NCBI GenBank assembly: GCA_001643675.2
Contig: LSRY02000034.1
Span: forward strand, 558,001-622,000
DNA length: 64,000 bases
Origin: Monocercomonoides exilis
Taxonomy: Eukaryota > Preaxostyla > Oxymonadida > Polymastigidae
Reading direction: 5' to 3'
Shown one piece after another: positions 38,582 through 50,101 of the stretch (the stretch's first letter is position 1; each line of letters starts with the position of its first letter). The notes beneath the pieces are model-generated. The model had not been told where the DNA came from, did not search any database, and saw only the letters and a program-made list of their open reading frames with translations. The position numbers and the translations under genes are program-made.

Positions 38582-41008
38582 ATGTTGAGCAATCTGATTT
38601 ATCTCTTGACAGTTGTTTTCATTCACTCTGAGTATTTATTGACATCGACTTCTGCAGTTGCCTATGTGAAAGAGAGCGGGAAAGACAGCAACAGCGGATT
38701 GAAGATCGGGGAGGAAAAACAATTGTTGAACAGTGCCTATGGTCTGCTTGGAGAGGAAGGTGAATGCTTATTAAGAGTTGTTGATGATTCAACTCCACAA
38801 ACTGCAGAAAAAATGTACATAGGCAAGAGCCAAGGAATCACAATCGAAGGATGGAAAACTGATGGAAGTGGCAATACAGAGGTCTCAATCAATTGCGACG
38901 TTCATCCGGGAAAAGTTCTTTTTCACTGTTTTCAAAAAGTTGAATTCCGGTATTTGGCTTTTCATTTTCCTGAAACATTGTTTAATGAAAACAACCAAAC
39001 GTCAGGAACTGATGCACTTATTTACAGTGATAGTGGGTCTCTGACAATCTGCAACTGCAAATTTGTACGGCCAGTAACTGAGAAATGCGAAATTGATTTT
39101 CATCTCGTTTTCGCAGGCGGTTCAAGTTTCACGATGGACACAGTGGAATGCGCTGATGATGCAAAAGTTGCAAATTTCTCAAATTCTCTATTCAATATCT
39201 CAAATAGCGGAACAGTTTCATTATCAAATATTAAAATGAAAAAGATTTATACATACTATGGGTCTGTTGTAAAAATCAATGGAGGAGATTACAGTCCTGT
39301 TAACGTGATTGTTAATAGATGCACTTTTCAGGAATGTGAAGGACATGAATGTGGTGCTTTATTTGTTAAATGCTATTCATCAGAAAGCACTTTCTCAATT
39401 GGCGATGAAGGCGTCACCACATTCACATCGTGCAGCAGCTTCATTGCTGGTGCAGGAGGGATTTATTTGGAGATGGCGATTAAAAATTTGGAAGAACAAC
39501 TGAAATGGCCAAAAGACGGGAAAAATCTAATATTTGATGGTTGCACATCCAATTATTACGGTCGAAAGTATAATGCTGGATTATTCTTGCATTTGCATAG
39601 CGATTCTTTGAAAGAAGACGTTGCAGCTGAAATGAAAAAAAGTTTTGCAGTCAACTACACAAGAGAGAATAATCTTTGGTATGTTGTTGGATACGATTCA
39701 GAAAGCAACAGAGAATTCGATTACACAGTTAATTACTTTGACCCATATCCTCCGAAGCCAGAAAATTTGACACAGGTCTTTGTGAAGAAAGGCGGGAGAG
39801 GAAATGGGATCAGTGTCGATTCTGCAATAGACAGTTTGAAATATGCTTATGAATTTTTGGATAAAAGCGGAAAGTGTTCAATTGAAATTATCAAGACGGA
39901 AGAACCATTAATCGCTGATATTATGAATTTCAATGTTAGCAATGGAATAACCATTGAAGGAGCAAACGATGATGTGAATGGAAGAACATATGCGGATCTG
40001 GAGTGCGAAGCACATGAACATGATTCAATATTTTATTGCACGAATGTTGTTGAATTTGACCATTTGTCATTCCGATTTATGGCAGATATTATTCAAAAGA
40101 ATGAGACATATCTCTATGGGAGTGTTTTGATTTATGGAAGTCCAACGTCAACTTCACTTTCAATAAGTTACTGCAAATTTGCTCGACCTTTAATTGGAGA
40201 TAATTATGTTTGCATGACCCTCATCAACATGCAGGGAGAAATTTTGAAAATTAATAATATGGAGTTAGCAGATGATGCGAATTCCATTTCTTTTGCAGCA
40301 AGTCCGTTTCAATTGTCTTCAAAAAGTTATATGTCATTGAATGGTATGGAGATCAACAAAATTAACGTTCGATATAGAGCTGTGATTTCCATTAGTGATA
40401 TGAGTAATTCGTCTTCAACAATTAGCATTGAAGGACTGAGCATGGATGGAGTAAATTCAGAGAATGGAGTGACAGCTGGTTTGAGTATTTCTTTAACGAA
40501 TGAGGAATCAACTGTGTCAATTGGAAGAGAAAGCAAGTGCACATTCAAATCATGCTCTGCACCTGAAGGGAAATCTGGAGCGATGCTCATAGATATGCCC
40601 AAAACAACATCGAATCTTCAGCTTCCAGCAGCAAACAATTTGGACATAGACAGTTCAAATACAGCTGGTTCAAAACCAACTTCTCTGTTCATATTAGCAC
40701 CAGACATTGAGGAATTCTGCAAACAAGAAGATGCGTTTGAGTTTGCAAACGATTATGGTGAATCAGCAGCTGGATGGATTGTTGGAGCAAAAGACTATGA
40801 ATCTGAGCCTGTGGATGTGTTTGACATTCGTGAAGGAACAAAACAAAATGAAAAAAAGACAAAAGCTGGGACAATTGTTGCAATTGTTGTTCCGATAGTG
40901 GTCGTTGTAATTGTAGCTGTCGTTGTTGTTATTGTTATTGTTGTTGTGAAGAAGAAGAAATCAAAAAACAGCAAAGGTGAAAGCAACGAACAAGAAATGA
41001 GCAGTTAA
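38582..41008 (+). CDS. Secreted, membrane-anchored beta-helix surface protein
   Basis: 808 aa, one exon. I start at ATG 38582 because it opens a clean signal peptide (MLSNLIYLLTVVFIHSEYLL); the frame is open upstream but without ATG. The mature part has two tandem domains of roughly 370-400 residues. Each starts with a V-KESGKDSNSG or FVKKGGRGNGIS type motif, then a GITIEG turn, then short repeating strands with CxF motifs (ICNCKF, ISYCKF), as in right-handed beta-helix 'polymorphic membrane' proteins. A single transmembrane helix (IVAIVVPIVVVVIVAVVVVI) and a basic tail (VKKKKSKNSK) end the protein. Probably displayed on the cell surface; a role in adhesion or shape is only inferred. Ends in TAA. 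Confidence 0.75.
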   Translation: MLSNLIYLLTVVFIHSEYLLTSTSAVAYVKESGKDSNSGLKIGEEKQLLNSAYGLLGEEGECLLRVVDDSTPQTAEKMYIGKSQGITIEGWKTDGSGNTEVSINCDVHPGKVLFHCFQKVEFRYLAFHFPETLFNENNQTSGTDALIYSDSGSLTICNCKFVRPVTEKCEIDFHLVFAGGSSFTMDTVECADDAKVANFSNSLFNISNSGTVSLSNIKMKKIYTYYGSVVKINGGDYSPVNVIVNRCTFQECEGHECGALFVKCYSSESTFSIGDEGVTTFTSCSSFIAGAGGIYLEMAIKNLEEQLKWPKDGKNLIFDGCTSNYYGRKYNAGLFLHLHSDSLKEDVAAEMKKSFAVNYTRENNLWYVVGYDSESNREFDYTVNYFDPYPPKPENLTQVFVKKGGRGNGISVDSAIDSLKYAYEFLDKSGKCSIEIIKTEEPLIADIMNFNVSNGITIEGANDDVNGRTYADLECEAHEHDSIFYCTNVVEFDHLSFRFMADIIQKNETYLYGSVLIYGSPTSTSLSISYCKFARPLIGDNYVCMTLINMQGEILKINNMELADDANSISFAASPFQLSSKSYMSLNGMEINKINVRYRAVISISDMSNSSSTISIEGLSMDGVNSENGVTAGLSISLTNEESTVSIGRESKCTFKSCSAPEGKSGAMLIDMPKTTSNLQLPAANNLDIDSSNTAGSKPTSLFILAPDIEEFCKQEDAFEFANDYGESAAGWIVGAKDYESEPVDVFDIREGTKQNEKKTKAGTIVAIVVPIVVVVIVAVVVVIVIVVVKKKKSKNSKGESNEQEMSS

Positions 41009-42609
41009 GGGTCTAACAAACATTAACATCCAAAATTTTGGGTGAATTCGGAATAATATCCTTCTATTTTGTTTATGTAATTCCATGTATATTCATCTCT
41101 TGAATTTTCGATATTTTTCACTTTTTTTTTCAATTGTGACTGTGTTTTGTTTTTTTGCATTGTCAACATCAAATCTTTTTTTCTCAAGGATTTTTTCATT
41201 TAATGATTCGAAGCAGATATTAAACTTTTGTTTTCGACTGTGAAAAATGAAAGAATCAATTCATTTAAATTGAAACATACATATCACAATGATAATATGA
41301 ATAAATAATATTATAGCCAACATGAGATTATGAAAGTTACAGGAAGAATAAATCTTTTTTGTTCAACGTGACATTTCTTTTCTGTAAGAAACAAAATTTG
41401 AATAAATATGTTTGTTATGTGAAAGTTTCAAAATTTTGGTCTTTTTCCCTTCATAATGGATGACTATTTTTTATTTTCCAAATATAATCTTAACTCTGTT
41501 TCTTTAGAAAAAAAGACAAGATAAAGGATGAAGAAAATGAATCATTGGTTCGTGTTAAAAAAAAATAATGAAATATGTGTTTTTTGATAATAATAAAGTG
41601 TCAAGATTCCTTAAAGATTCAAATAAAAAGCAATGAACTGTTTGATTGAATGGTGTTATTATTTTATTTGACTTTTTTGTTAAAACAAGACAACTTTAAC
41701 ATGGCAAAAATTGTTTGATGCATCAAACACAAAAGAAAAAAAGAAAAAATTATGGAATGTTTTGAGTATTATTTGATTAAACACATCTTTTGAAGATTTT
41801 TTTTGAAAGCATTTCCGACTTTCACATCAACACAGATGAATGAAACAAGGAGAATATGGCAAAAGATTAAAAAAACTTCATGGAGAAGACAACGAAACCA
41901 ACCCAACAGAAAAGAGGAACAAATCACTTTCACAGAAATGAATTAGACACTTTCTTTTCATTGAGTGTTTTTTTGGAGATTTATCATCATATTCAAATGG
42001 AACAACTGTTTGATTCGCAATTCAATTTTTCGGACATTTGAAGCAGAAAGCAGATATTGAATATCAGATTGCATTTGAATCTTCATGATCTTCTTCTTCT
42101 TCTTCTTTCACAATTCAATCAACACTCCCACTCACTGATATATCCTTCAACATTTCATCCTTCTGTCAACGTTGCTGCTGATTTCTTATTCATTGTTCAT
42201 CTCTCTTGAAGCTCATCTCTTTCGATCAAAATCATCATTGTTCATATTCTTCATCACGATTTTCCAAATACACATTTTGTTACAAATTCTTTGCTGCAAA
42301 CAATCAACAAACAAGAAACACTTCACATCGAACATTTTTTCACTCTTCTTGTTCTTTTGCCATCATCAACATCATCAAAGAAAGCAAGAAAATTTCATTT
42401 GAAATTTCTTCATCTTCTTCATCTTCTTACTCTGCTTTTGCTATATCTGTCGTGATAACGTCATTTTAATAATTATTGTTGTTTTAATAATAATTATGAT
42501 TATGTTCTTCTTCTTCTTCTTCTTCTTCTCTTATCGGCTTGATTGAATTTGTTGAGATTGGAGGAGAACTGGATAAAGAAGCTCAAAAAAACAAAAAAAA
42601 CTTAAAAAC

Positions 42610-42640
<31 letters not shown>

Positions 42641-43846
42641 AAATGAGCGGAAATTTTGCTTCTGGATGAAAAATGAAAGAGCTTGGAAGAGCAATGAAGA
42701 TAAGATGATTTTTTGAGAAGTCTTCACAAAATGAAGGTGAAATGGGGGAATGCAAGAAAGAAATAAATGAGAGAGGCAGTTACGAACAATTTCTTAAAAG
42801 AAAGAAAGAAGTGAATGGACAAAAAGAGTGGAATTGAATTTGAAAAAGGTTGAAGATGAAAGAATAGATGCAATGCAACAACATCATTCTTTTGATGAAA
42901 TAACTTCATATCTTCTGTGTGTGTCTCTATTCATCTTGAAAGTCATGCATGATGAACCAAACAGGCAGATGTTTCAAACGGAACAAAAATCTAATAGTTG
43001 TGCCGTTTGATGGTGTGAAGAGAAAGAGAGAAAGAGATTTGACGAAGAACTAATGCTGAAAATTGGATTGAATTTGGAGGTTGAGTGAATTCTCACAAAT
43101 AAATGAGCTTAATCTTCTAAAGGGATCATTGGGTACAAATAAAATTTGGAATAAAAAATCTGCAGTCTTTTTGAATGATGAAGATAATAAACAGACGTAA
43201 AAATATATTGACAATAAACTGGAAATGCAAAAAACGCTATTTGATTGATAATTGCGGAGGGATAGTTAATAAAACCTTTGATATTTTTTGTCATTCGAAA
43301 TGGATGAAATGACTGTGAAAACGATAAACAAAAGAACTGTTTTCAACATCAAAAATAGCTTATTGAGAAAAATCTGTGAAATTGAAGTTATTCGAGGTAT
43401 TCCAATGAAATAATGAAGAGAAATGAGACAAATAATCAAAAGAGATATGATGAAAAAGAAAATGGTTCATTTTGAAAATGAAGATAATTCTTTCGAAAAA
43501 ATACATTTTGAAAAGAAAAATAGCAGAAAACGTTCAAAAAAGCTAAAAAAAAAAAGTTAAATTTTCATCAGATGAAGCAAAATGAGATGAAGAAATGAAG
43601 AAGAAGTATTTTGATCTGAGTCGTCGTGAAGGATATATGAAAAATAAGCAATGATATATTATTCAGTTGAAAAGAAAATAAAAACATTTAAATTTTTCTG
43701 TGATATGGAATATGAAAGAGTTTTTGTGAGAACCCGAATAAATACATCTTTTCAAGTGATATTTATATTTGGTGCACGGAATATGAGAATCTTTGTTGGA
43801 GTGAAAATTGAGACGAGAAGAGAGAGTGAGGTGTCTTGGTCATCTG
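41009..43846. other. Intergenic AT-rich region with simple repeats
   Basis: Includes (TTC)n tracts near 42090 and 42505, and an (AAAT)n run at about 42611-42643. Open frames here are low-complexity. No gene, RNA or terminal repeat could be supported across 2.8 kb. Confidence 0.4.
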
Positions 43847-44717
43847 TCATTCGATAAAGAGCGAATTCAATTGTTTTGCATGAACAGAATAGGTGATTTG
43901 GTGGAGATAGGTGTTTATCCCATTATTTGATTCGATTTTGTTCTGGGCGATGAGGGGGAGCCAGCCATTGTACACGTCATTATCAGCTGTGTTGTTGTTC
44001 CATACTCTTTTTGTTGGGGTTGTTGATCCACAGTTCTCGAATGGGGATTGTGTGATGATGCTTCCGTAAAAGAACACATCATTCCCTCTGCCACTTGTTG
44101 CTGTGTTACCGTTGAAGAAGCATAAAGGATGAATTTTACTCCATTCATCCAAGAGTTAGTTCCATCAAAGTATATTCCTGCTCCGCCATAAGTGGATGAT
44201 GAAGTTAATTTGTTGTTTATGAACTGACAATCATCAATTGAAAATTGTTTAGGCTTCGTTCCTGGAGGGAAAAGAAATGTGAGAGGACCAGTTGAATCGT
44301 TTCCAGAATTTGAAACACATTTGTTGTTTGAAAAAAGGAATTGACAGATACAGTCAAGTCGTTTGACAAGAAATACCAATCAGTTCCACACCAATTTGCG
44401 ATTGAGCAATTTTCCACTCTGTTTTCAGAAAATGTCCAAGCAGAAATTGATTGCGGCCAAGCTATGCAAGTTGCTCCTCCATGGGCAGCTGAACAACTCG
44501 TGAAATTGGATTTTGCGATGTCGATTTTCAGCAAGAAATCGCAACGCAACGCACCACCATGATTTGTATTTGAACAATAATTAAAAGAGCAAGAAGTGAT
44601 TGTGAGATTTTCATTTGTGCAGTTAACATTAAGAGCTCCGCCATAACTTAAGGCACTATTTGAATCATTCCATTCGCACCACTCAAAGCGATGGCTGTTC
44701 ACATCAAATGAAGTCAA
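43847..44717 (-). pseudogene. Beta-helix (Pmp-like) surface protein pseudogene
   Basis: Three minus-strand frames (44717 to about 44340, 44340 to about 44115, 44115 to 43847) read one after another as a single protein with CxF-type beta-helix strands (ITSCSFNYCSN, FTSCSAAHGGA, YGGAGIYFDGTNSW) and the ending FENCGST..RVWNNN. At least two frameshifts (near 44340 and 44115) break it and the 5' part is missing: the left end of the giant palindrome lies 45 bp upstream. The motifs match oxymonad Pmp-like proteins as I remember them. It may be a decayed relative of the gene at 38582. Confidence 0.7.
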
Positions 44718-45259
44718 TCATCCAGGTGATTTTCTGTGAGTTTCATTTCCTGCATAGGGCTATAATTTTATCTTGACCTTTTTTCTATATAAAGACCCTT
44801 TTGTTTTACCCTGCCAACAGCTATGCACAAGCTAGTTTAAAATATAAAATAACCAGAACTGTTTGTAACATAATAATCTAATTATTCTGAACTATTTTTT
44901 TTGATAATTTCATATTTGACAAAAAGATCAAGGAAAATTAAAATTTTATGTATTGATCATTGGCTTGCTGCTTTTCCAGTGAATACTTATTATCAGAAGT
45001 TTTAAACTTTTATATCATAATACAACATTTATTTTTTATGGTTTTGTTGTTTAAAACATTCTCAACTTGTTTTAATAATATTTTTTTCTCTTTTCATACA
45101 TTTTTTCAAAAAACACGATTTTAAGGACACATATGAATTTGTTTTGAAATATATTGAAATGAGAAATAAACATTATTAAAATAAAACGATTCTTGAGTGT
45201 TAAAACGATGATTTATTTATGAGTGTTTGGTCATTTGAAACACAAAAAAATGATATGTA

Positions 45260-45709
45260 CAGTCAAAACCGGATATAATCACATCGAATACAATCACATT
45301 CATTTATAGTCACATTTTTCGATGCACCTACATTTTTTGTTTGTTTTTCATTCATTTTCCATCGCATACAATCACAGGGCTGTAAATATATAATCACATT
45401 TTTTATTATTATGCGTTAATATTTCAATGAAAAATCGGTTTTTTGATCAAAATTTTCAAAAAATCGATTTTTCAAAATAATGTTAAAATAAGTCTGAATA
45501 ACATAATAAAACAATAAAAATTGTTATTTCTATTGAAAAATGTGTATTTGTCAAGTTTTTTCAAAAATAAAAAAATTGACCCAAAATTAATTATTTCTAA
45601 AATAAAATGTCATTTTTTTCTGTGTAAAGCATCATCGTGTATAATCACAATCGGATATAGTCACAAAAAGTCCTGCAAAAACCGATGTGATTATATCCGG
45701 TTTTGACTG
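45260..45709 (+). mobile_element. Intact 450-bp Tigger-like MITE (left arm)
   Basis: CAGTCAAAACCGGATATAAT at 45260 and its inverse ending at 45709, with T-A on both sides (45258-45259, 45710-45711). Same length and ends as the interrupted copy at 2156-6831. Its right end abuts the pogo-like element directly. Non-coding. Confidence 0.85.
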
Positions 45710-45819
45710 TATAATCATGGACAAAACCCGGGAAAAGGACAAAACCCGGAAGCATACCCTGCAGTTTTCGATTTCTTCAGATTTGATTTATTTCTAAGTT
45801 TGATTGAATTAGTTGTTGG

Positions 45820-46224
45820 CATATTCACAGAGAACGGGGCAGCTTTGATCTGACCCAGTATTTTTTTATTTTTAGGGTTAAAATTTCAAAATAATCACTG
45901 TATTAATTGCTTGGTTTAGGTTTTAGGGTTAGCGTAACAGTTCTTGGGCTTAGGGTTTTGTTCCCGCTCTTTTTTTTAGGGTTAGCACACAAAAAAATTT
46001 GATCTTTTTGGATTTTTTGGGTTAGGGTTAAGCCAGGTTTAAGTTGAGTCATAAGAAAGTAAAGCTGGGCTTTGGCTCGAGTAGCGCAAGCGGTAGCTAC
46101 CTCGACCATTGATATTCCGTTGGTCAAAGGTCGGGGGTTCGACTCCTGCCAAAGCTCTTTTTTTCTGTGTTTTTTATGATTTTTTTCATTGAAATTTTTT
46201 TGCCCCGTTCTCTGTGAATACACC
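45820..46224. mobile_element. 405-bp element with 8-bp target duplication and tRNA-like unit (left)
   Basis: Ends GGCATATTCACAGAGAACGG and the inverse of GGTGTATTCACAGAGAACGG (24-bp repeats, two mismatches). Flanked by the direct repeat TAGTTGTT (45812-45819, 46225-46232). GG-starting ends and an 8-bp duplication fit Merlin- or hAT-mobilised nonautonomous elements. The interior has several TTAGGG-like motifs (about 45877-46035) and a tRNA-like unit at 46068-46157. No protein coding. Confidence 0.8.
46068..46157 (+). tRNA. tRNA-like Pol III unit inside the 405-bp element (left)
   Basis: GGCTTTG at 46068 pairs with CAAAGCT at 46150-46156. An A box (TAGCGCAAGCGG) and a B box (GGTTCGACTCC) are present, and T7 follows at 46158-46164, a Pol III terminator. 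The anticodon arm (GACCA...TGGTC) has a 12-nt loop, which would need a 5-nt intron to be normal, and the D arm is oversized. So this may be a tRNA-derived relic or SINE-like head rather than a working tRNA. If functional, the anticodon would be near GAT (inference). Confidence 0.5.
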
Positions 46225-46946
46225 TAGTTGTTCACGTACATCTGGAAAAAAACAAAAAATAGAAAAACAATGTCTATTTAAGTTGTTTTTTGATTGAATT
46301 CTTTTCTATTTTAATAACCTTGGTGAGAAAAAAAAACATTAACCGAAGCATTTGGCTTTCGTTATTTATGGAACAAAAACGAAAATTTATAAATCGGGCA
46401 TTCAAAGTTTTTGTTCCTCGAAAATAGTTACGTTATTTAGTTAAAGTCAAACTGTCTTCCCCAAGCTGATTCTGAAACCTTCTTTCTTTTTCGTTTTTCA
46501 GTCGCAAACAATACATTCTCCTCCATTTCTTCTTCTAAGTTTTGCCCAGAAATTGTTTTATCACAACTTTTGTTCTGTTGCTCATCATGTTGACTCACTG
46601 ATGCCAGCTTGGATTGGACGACGCTGCATTTGTTCAGTTCACATTTTCCTGTAAAAAAAACAATTTTCTTAAAAATAAACCCAAAAATATGATTTGGGTG
46701 ATTATTTTTGAAATCATATTTGTTTGAACAAAAATTTCTGTTTATCAACATAGTTTTAAATCTTTGTTAATGAACTCTGAAAAGTGACTGATCTTTTTTG
46801 TGACACCTCTTCAATTTTTTCAAGTTAAACTTGTGCCTTTAAAACAATAGATAAACATTTTTTGCTTGAAAGAAAATTATTGAACAAATAACAATGTATA
46901 TTCTAAATATTCAACTCCCCGAAAAAAGTTATGATTACAAAAATAA

Positions 46947-48370
46947 TCACCCATTTAAATTATATAAGCCTTCCTCATGTGTGTCGTTCTCCTCAACAAA
47001 TTCATCACTTGTGATAACCTTTTTGTTCATGATTTCGGAAAAAGTGCATGAAGAAGTTAGCGAAGAAGTTTTTGCGATTGACAACTGATTGGGCAATCGA
47101 TCCAAAACAACAGAAGGATCGAAGGGCTCAATTCCGCATGCGTAGGATGATTTTCTAATAGTTCTGGGATCCAGTGCAGCACTCACTGCATCTGCCAAAG
47201 CTGGAATAAGAGCTTTTCTGGAGGCAGATACTCCACTTTCGGTGGGAGGTTTGAAAGAAGAATACAAACTTTTTTTGAACCGGGCAAACACGTATCTATC
47301 AAGGGGTTGTGTTAAATGAGTGGAATGAGATGGAAGAATTGCAATTTCAATTGAATGTGTGCAGCACCAGGACATTACTGGCCAACAAAGCCTTGACGAA
47401 TGTCCATCCATAATAATTAGCGCTGTTGCTTCTTTTCCATGAAGTTCTATTCTTTTCTTGTCTATTGCAGGTAATATGTGTTGCATCATAATTTCTTCGT
47501 AGTCAGTTTTTGTAATCCATCCACTTCCATTGGTAATAATTTCAACATTTCGAAACTTCAAAGGAAGAAGATCTTTTGGAACTGTTTTGGAAGGCCACAA
47601 CATCAAAGGATTCAAAGAAGATCCGTCCGTATAAACTCCAAAAATTAATGTCGCGTTGGGCTCATGCTGTTGTGAATGTAATACTGACTGCTTTTGATCT
47701 GAATCTGTGATGATGTGGTTATTATCTGATTTGCATAAACTGATTCCAGTTTCGTCAATATTTAAAATCAGATCCTGACTGATTTTTTTTGTTTTTAATG
47801 TTTCCTCCAATAATGAAAACCATGAAGAAATGTTAGCAGGAGAGGATGCTAGAAGCCGTTTTACATCCATATATTTTGGCTTTTCCATTTTCAAAGCGTT
47901 GCTTTTTCTTATAAATCTTCGAGCCCATTTTTCATTAATTTCTTTCATTTCACATTCGTCATCTTCATTTCGTTTTCTTCTCTTCAAAACATTCTCAGCC
48001 TAAAAATATAAATTGAAAAGAGTTGAAAAACATATCCTTAAATAAACCATACAATTCTGATGACATCTTTTATTGTTATTTTGTTAGTCGAAATTAATAG
48101 TGTTTTCGCACAATCTTCAATTTCTTCTTGTTCTTCTTTGTTGAACATGTTCGGTCTACCATTGTGTTGAGGATCTCTTCCCTGCTTTAAAGAAGAGATA
48201 TGTCGATATAGAGCCGAAGAAGAAACTAACCCTGAAGAAACAATGCTTTTGTGTGAAATTTCTTCTTTTGATAGAAGAAAGTTGATTTTTTCAACTTTTG
48301 AATCCAGTCTTCGATACTCGGCTGTTGCAAAAATTTTGGAAAGAGCTGTTGAAGAAGGAAAAGAAGACAT
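46947..48370 (-). CDS. Pogo-like DDD transposase, left copy
   Basis: Exon 1 48370-48053, a 53-nt intron (GTATGG to TTTTTAG), exon 2 47999-46947. The N-terminus is helix-turn-helix with a HNGRPNMFNKEEQEE motif (CENP-B/Tc5-like DNA binding). Catalytic Asp in NIDETG, IIMDGHSSR and TQPLDRY are all present. A third exon at about 46650-46437 (acceptor TTTTTTACAG), carrying a basic KRKRKK motif, may extend the protein if a donor near 47014 is used. It cuts and pastes DNA at TA sites in the family. It differs from the right copy by one residue (His versus Tyr in the MMQ-H/Y-ILPAI motif). Looks intact. Confidence 0.8.
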
Positions 48371-49073
48371 ATTGAAGGAAAATGGATACGTTATGGTTTA
48401 TCGATCCATACATAAAAGAGAAATATATAATTCAAGTTCAGTTTTTTATTCATATTATTATTGTATTATTGTTAAACAATAAAAATAAGCATGTGATTAC
48501 TAATATCAAATTTGATAATTTGCTTTTTCTTTTTTTCGTTTTTTGTTAGAAATTTCCGGGTTTTGTCCATGATTATGCATAATTTTCAGTTCAAATTCTT
48601 GAAAAGTTCCTTTTCATTTCATTGCTTAATGCAAATAAACGATAAATAAGATTTTGTATATTTTTTTCATTTTAATAAAATTTGACACAAACACTTGTTT
48701 ATATAAATAATCGTGTTTTAAGCAAAAACAGTGAAATGAGAAAAAAAGGTCAAAAATAAAATTGAAAATGTTAAAAACAAGTTAAAATAATAATATAGGA
48801 ATGTGGAATGCTGATGCTGTGGCTTAAAACGTTCAGTATTAAATATTCGCTTCACAGCCAGCAAGTCTTTGATCTGGGTACTAAAATAAAAAAAATAACA
48901 ATTTTTATGAACAAATTTTTTTTTTAAAAATTAAATAACAGAAAGTTGTAAATAATTATAATAAATTTGTTTATTAATTTATTTTTTGTTTCAAACCTTT
49001 GCTAAGCTCGAAAAAAGCTTCAGAAAGTTTCAAAAAAAAGGGTTGAGATAAATTTTTTAGGTCAAGATAAAAT

Positions 49074-49397
49074 TTGCACCCCATGGACAAATTGTAAGAT
49101 TGTGTGAAAGATGTGGAAGAAATAATTTAATTGACGAAAACATAAGCAACAGAAAATAAACATTTTTTGTCACATGTGAGTTTATTTTTTTTTTCGTTTC
49201 TTTTCTTCTTTATATTTTCCCTCTTGCCTCCATCCTTTTTGTGGAGTTATTCCTTCCTCTTCCAACTCACATAAAACATGTTGATGGTGCCATCCTCCCC
49301 AGCCTCAACAGCCCATCAACTTCTCTCTCTGCCTTCAATACCTCTTTTCTCCTCCAAACACTTTCTTCATCAGATGATCCTGTTGTGCGGTGAGCAT
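49074..49397. other. 324-bp spacer of the giant palindrome
   Basis: Unique sequence between the arms, AT-rich on the left and CT-rich on the right, more like ordinary host DNA than transposon. No gene seen. The first 8-10 bases on each side are weakly inverted (TTGCACC and the inverse of GTGAGCAT). Confidence 0.6.
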
Positions 49398-50101
49398 ATT
49401 TTATCTTGACCTAAAAAATTTATCTCAACCCTTTTTTTTGAAACTTTCTGAAGCTTTTTTCGAGCTTAGCAAAGGTTTGAAACAAAAAATAAATTAATAA
49501 ACAAATTTATTATAATTATTTACAACTTTCTGTTATTTAATTTTTAAAAAAAAAATTTGTTCATAAAAATTGTTATTTTTTTTATTTTAGTACCCAGATC
49601 AAAGACTTGCTGGCTGTGAAGCGAATATTTAATACTGAACGTTTTAAGCCACAGCATCAGCATTCCACATTCCTATATTATTATTTTAACTTGTTTTTAA
49701 CATTTTCAATTTTATTTTTGACCTTTTTTTCTCATTTCACTGTTTTTGCTTAAAACACGATTATTTATATAAACAAGTGTTTGTGTCAAATTTTATTAAA
49801 ATGAAAAAAATATACAAAATCTTATTTATCGTTTATTTGCATTAAGCAATGAAATGAAAAGGAACTTTTCAAGAATTTGAACTGAAAATTATGCATAATC
49901 ATGGACAAAACCCGGAAATTTCTAACAAAAAACGAAAAAAAGAAAAAAGCAAATTATCAAATTTGATATTAGTAATCACATGCTTATTTTTATTGTTTAA
50001 CAATAATACAATAATAATATGAATAAAAAACTGAACTTGAATTATATATTTCTCTTTTATGTATGGATCGATAAACCATAACGTATCCATTTTCCTTCAA
50101 T

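Larger units (their letters stand above)
45711..48576 (-). mobile_element. Pogo-like transposon, left copy
   Basis: Ends ATAATCATGGACAAAACCCG at 45711 and the inverse of the same at 48576. The left end has two AAACCCG motifs 18 bp apart; the right end has one. It contains a two-exon transposase with all three catalytic Asp and, near its left end, the nested 405-bp element. The TA duplication is not exact (the TA on the left is shared with the abutting MITE). Confidence 0.8.
44762..49073 (+). mobile_element. Left arm of giant palindrome: composite TIR element
   Basis: Bounded by ATTTTATCTTGACC at 44762 and its inverse ending at 49073; the right arm has the same ends. Outside is TATA on the outer flank and TTGC on the inner. 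Inside, in order: about 480 bp of unassigned sequence, a 450-bp MITE (45260-45709), a pogo-like element (45711-48576) that contains a 405-bp element (45820-46224), then about 500 bp. The 14-bp repeat at both arm ends suggests each arm is a complete transposon that had already captured the others. Confidence 0.75.

Noticed and set aside
45877-46035. Interstitial telomere
   Set aside because: TTAGGG-like motifs are scattered and imperfect, confined to the 405-bp element and present in both arms; they are part of that transposon.
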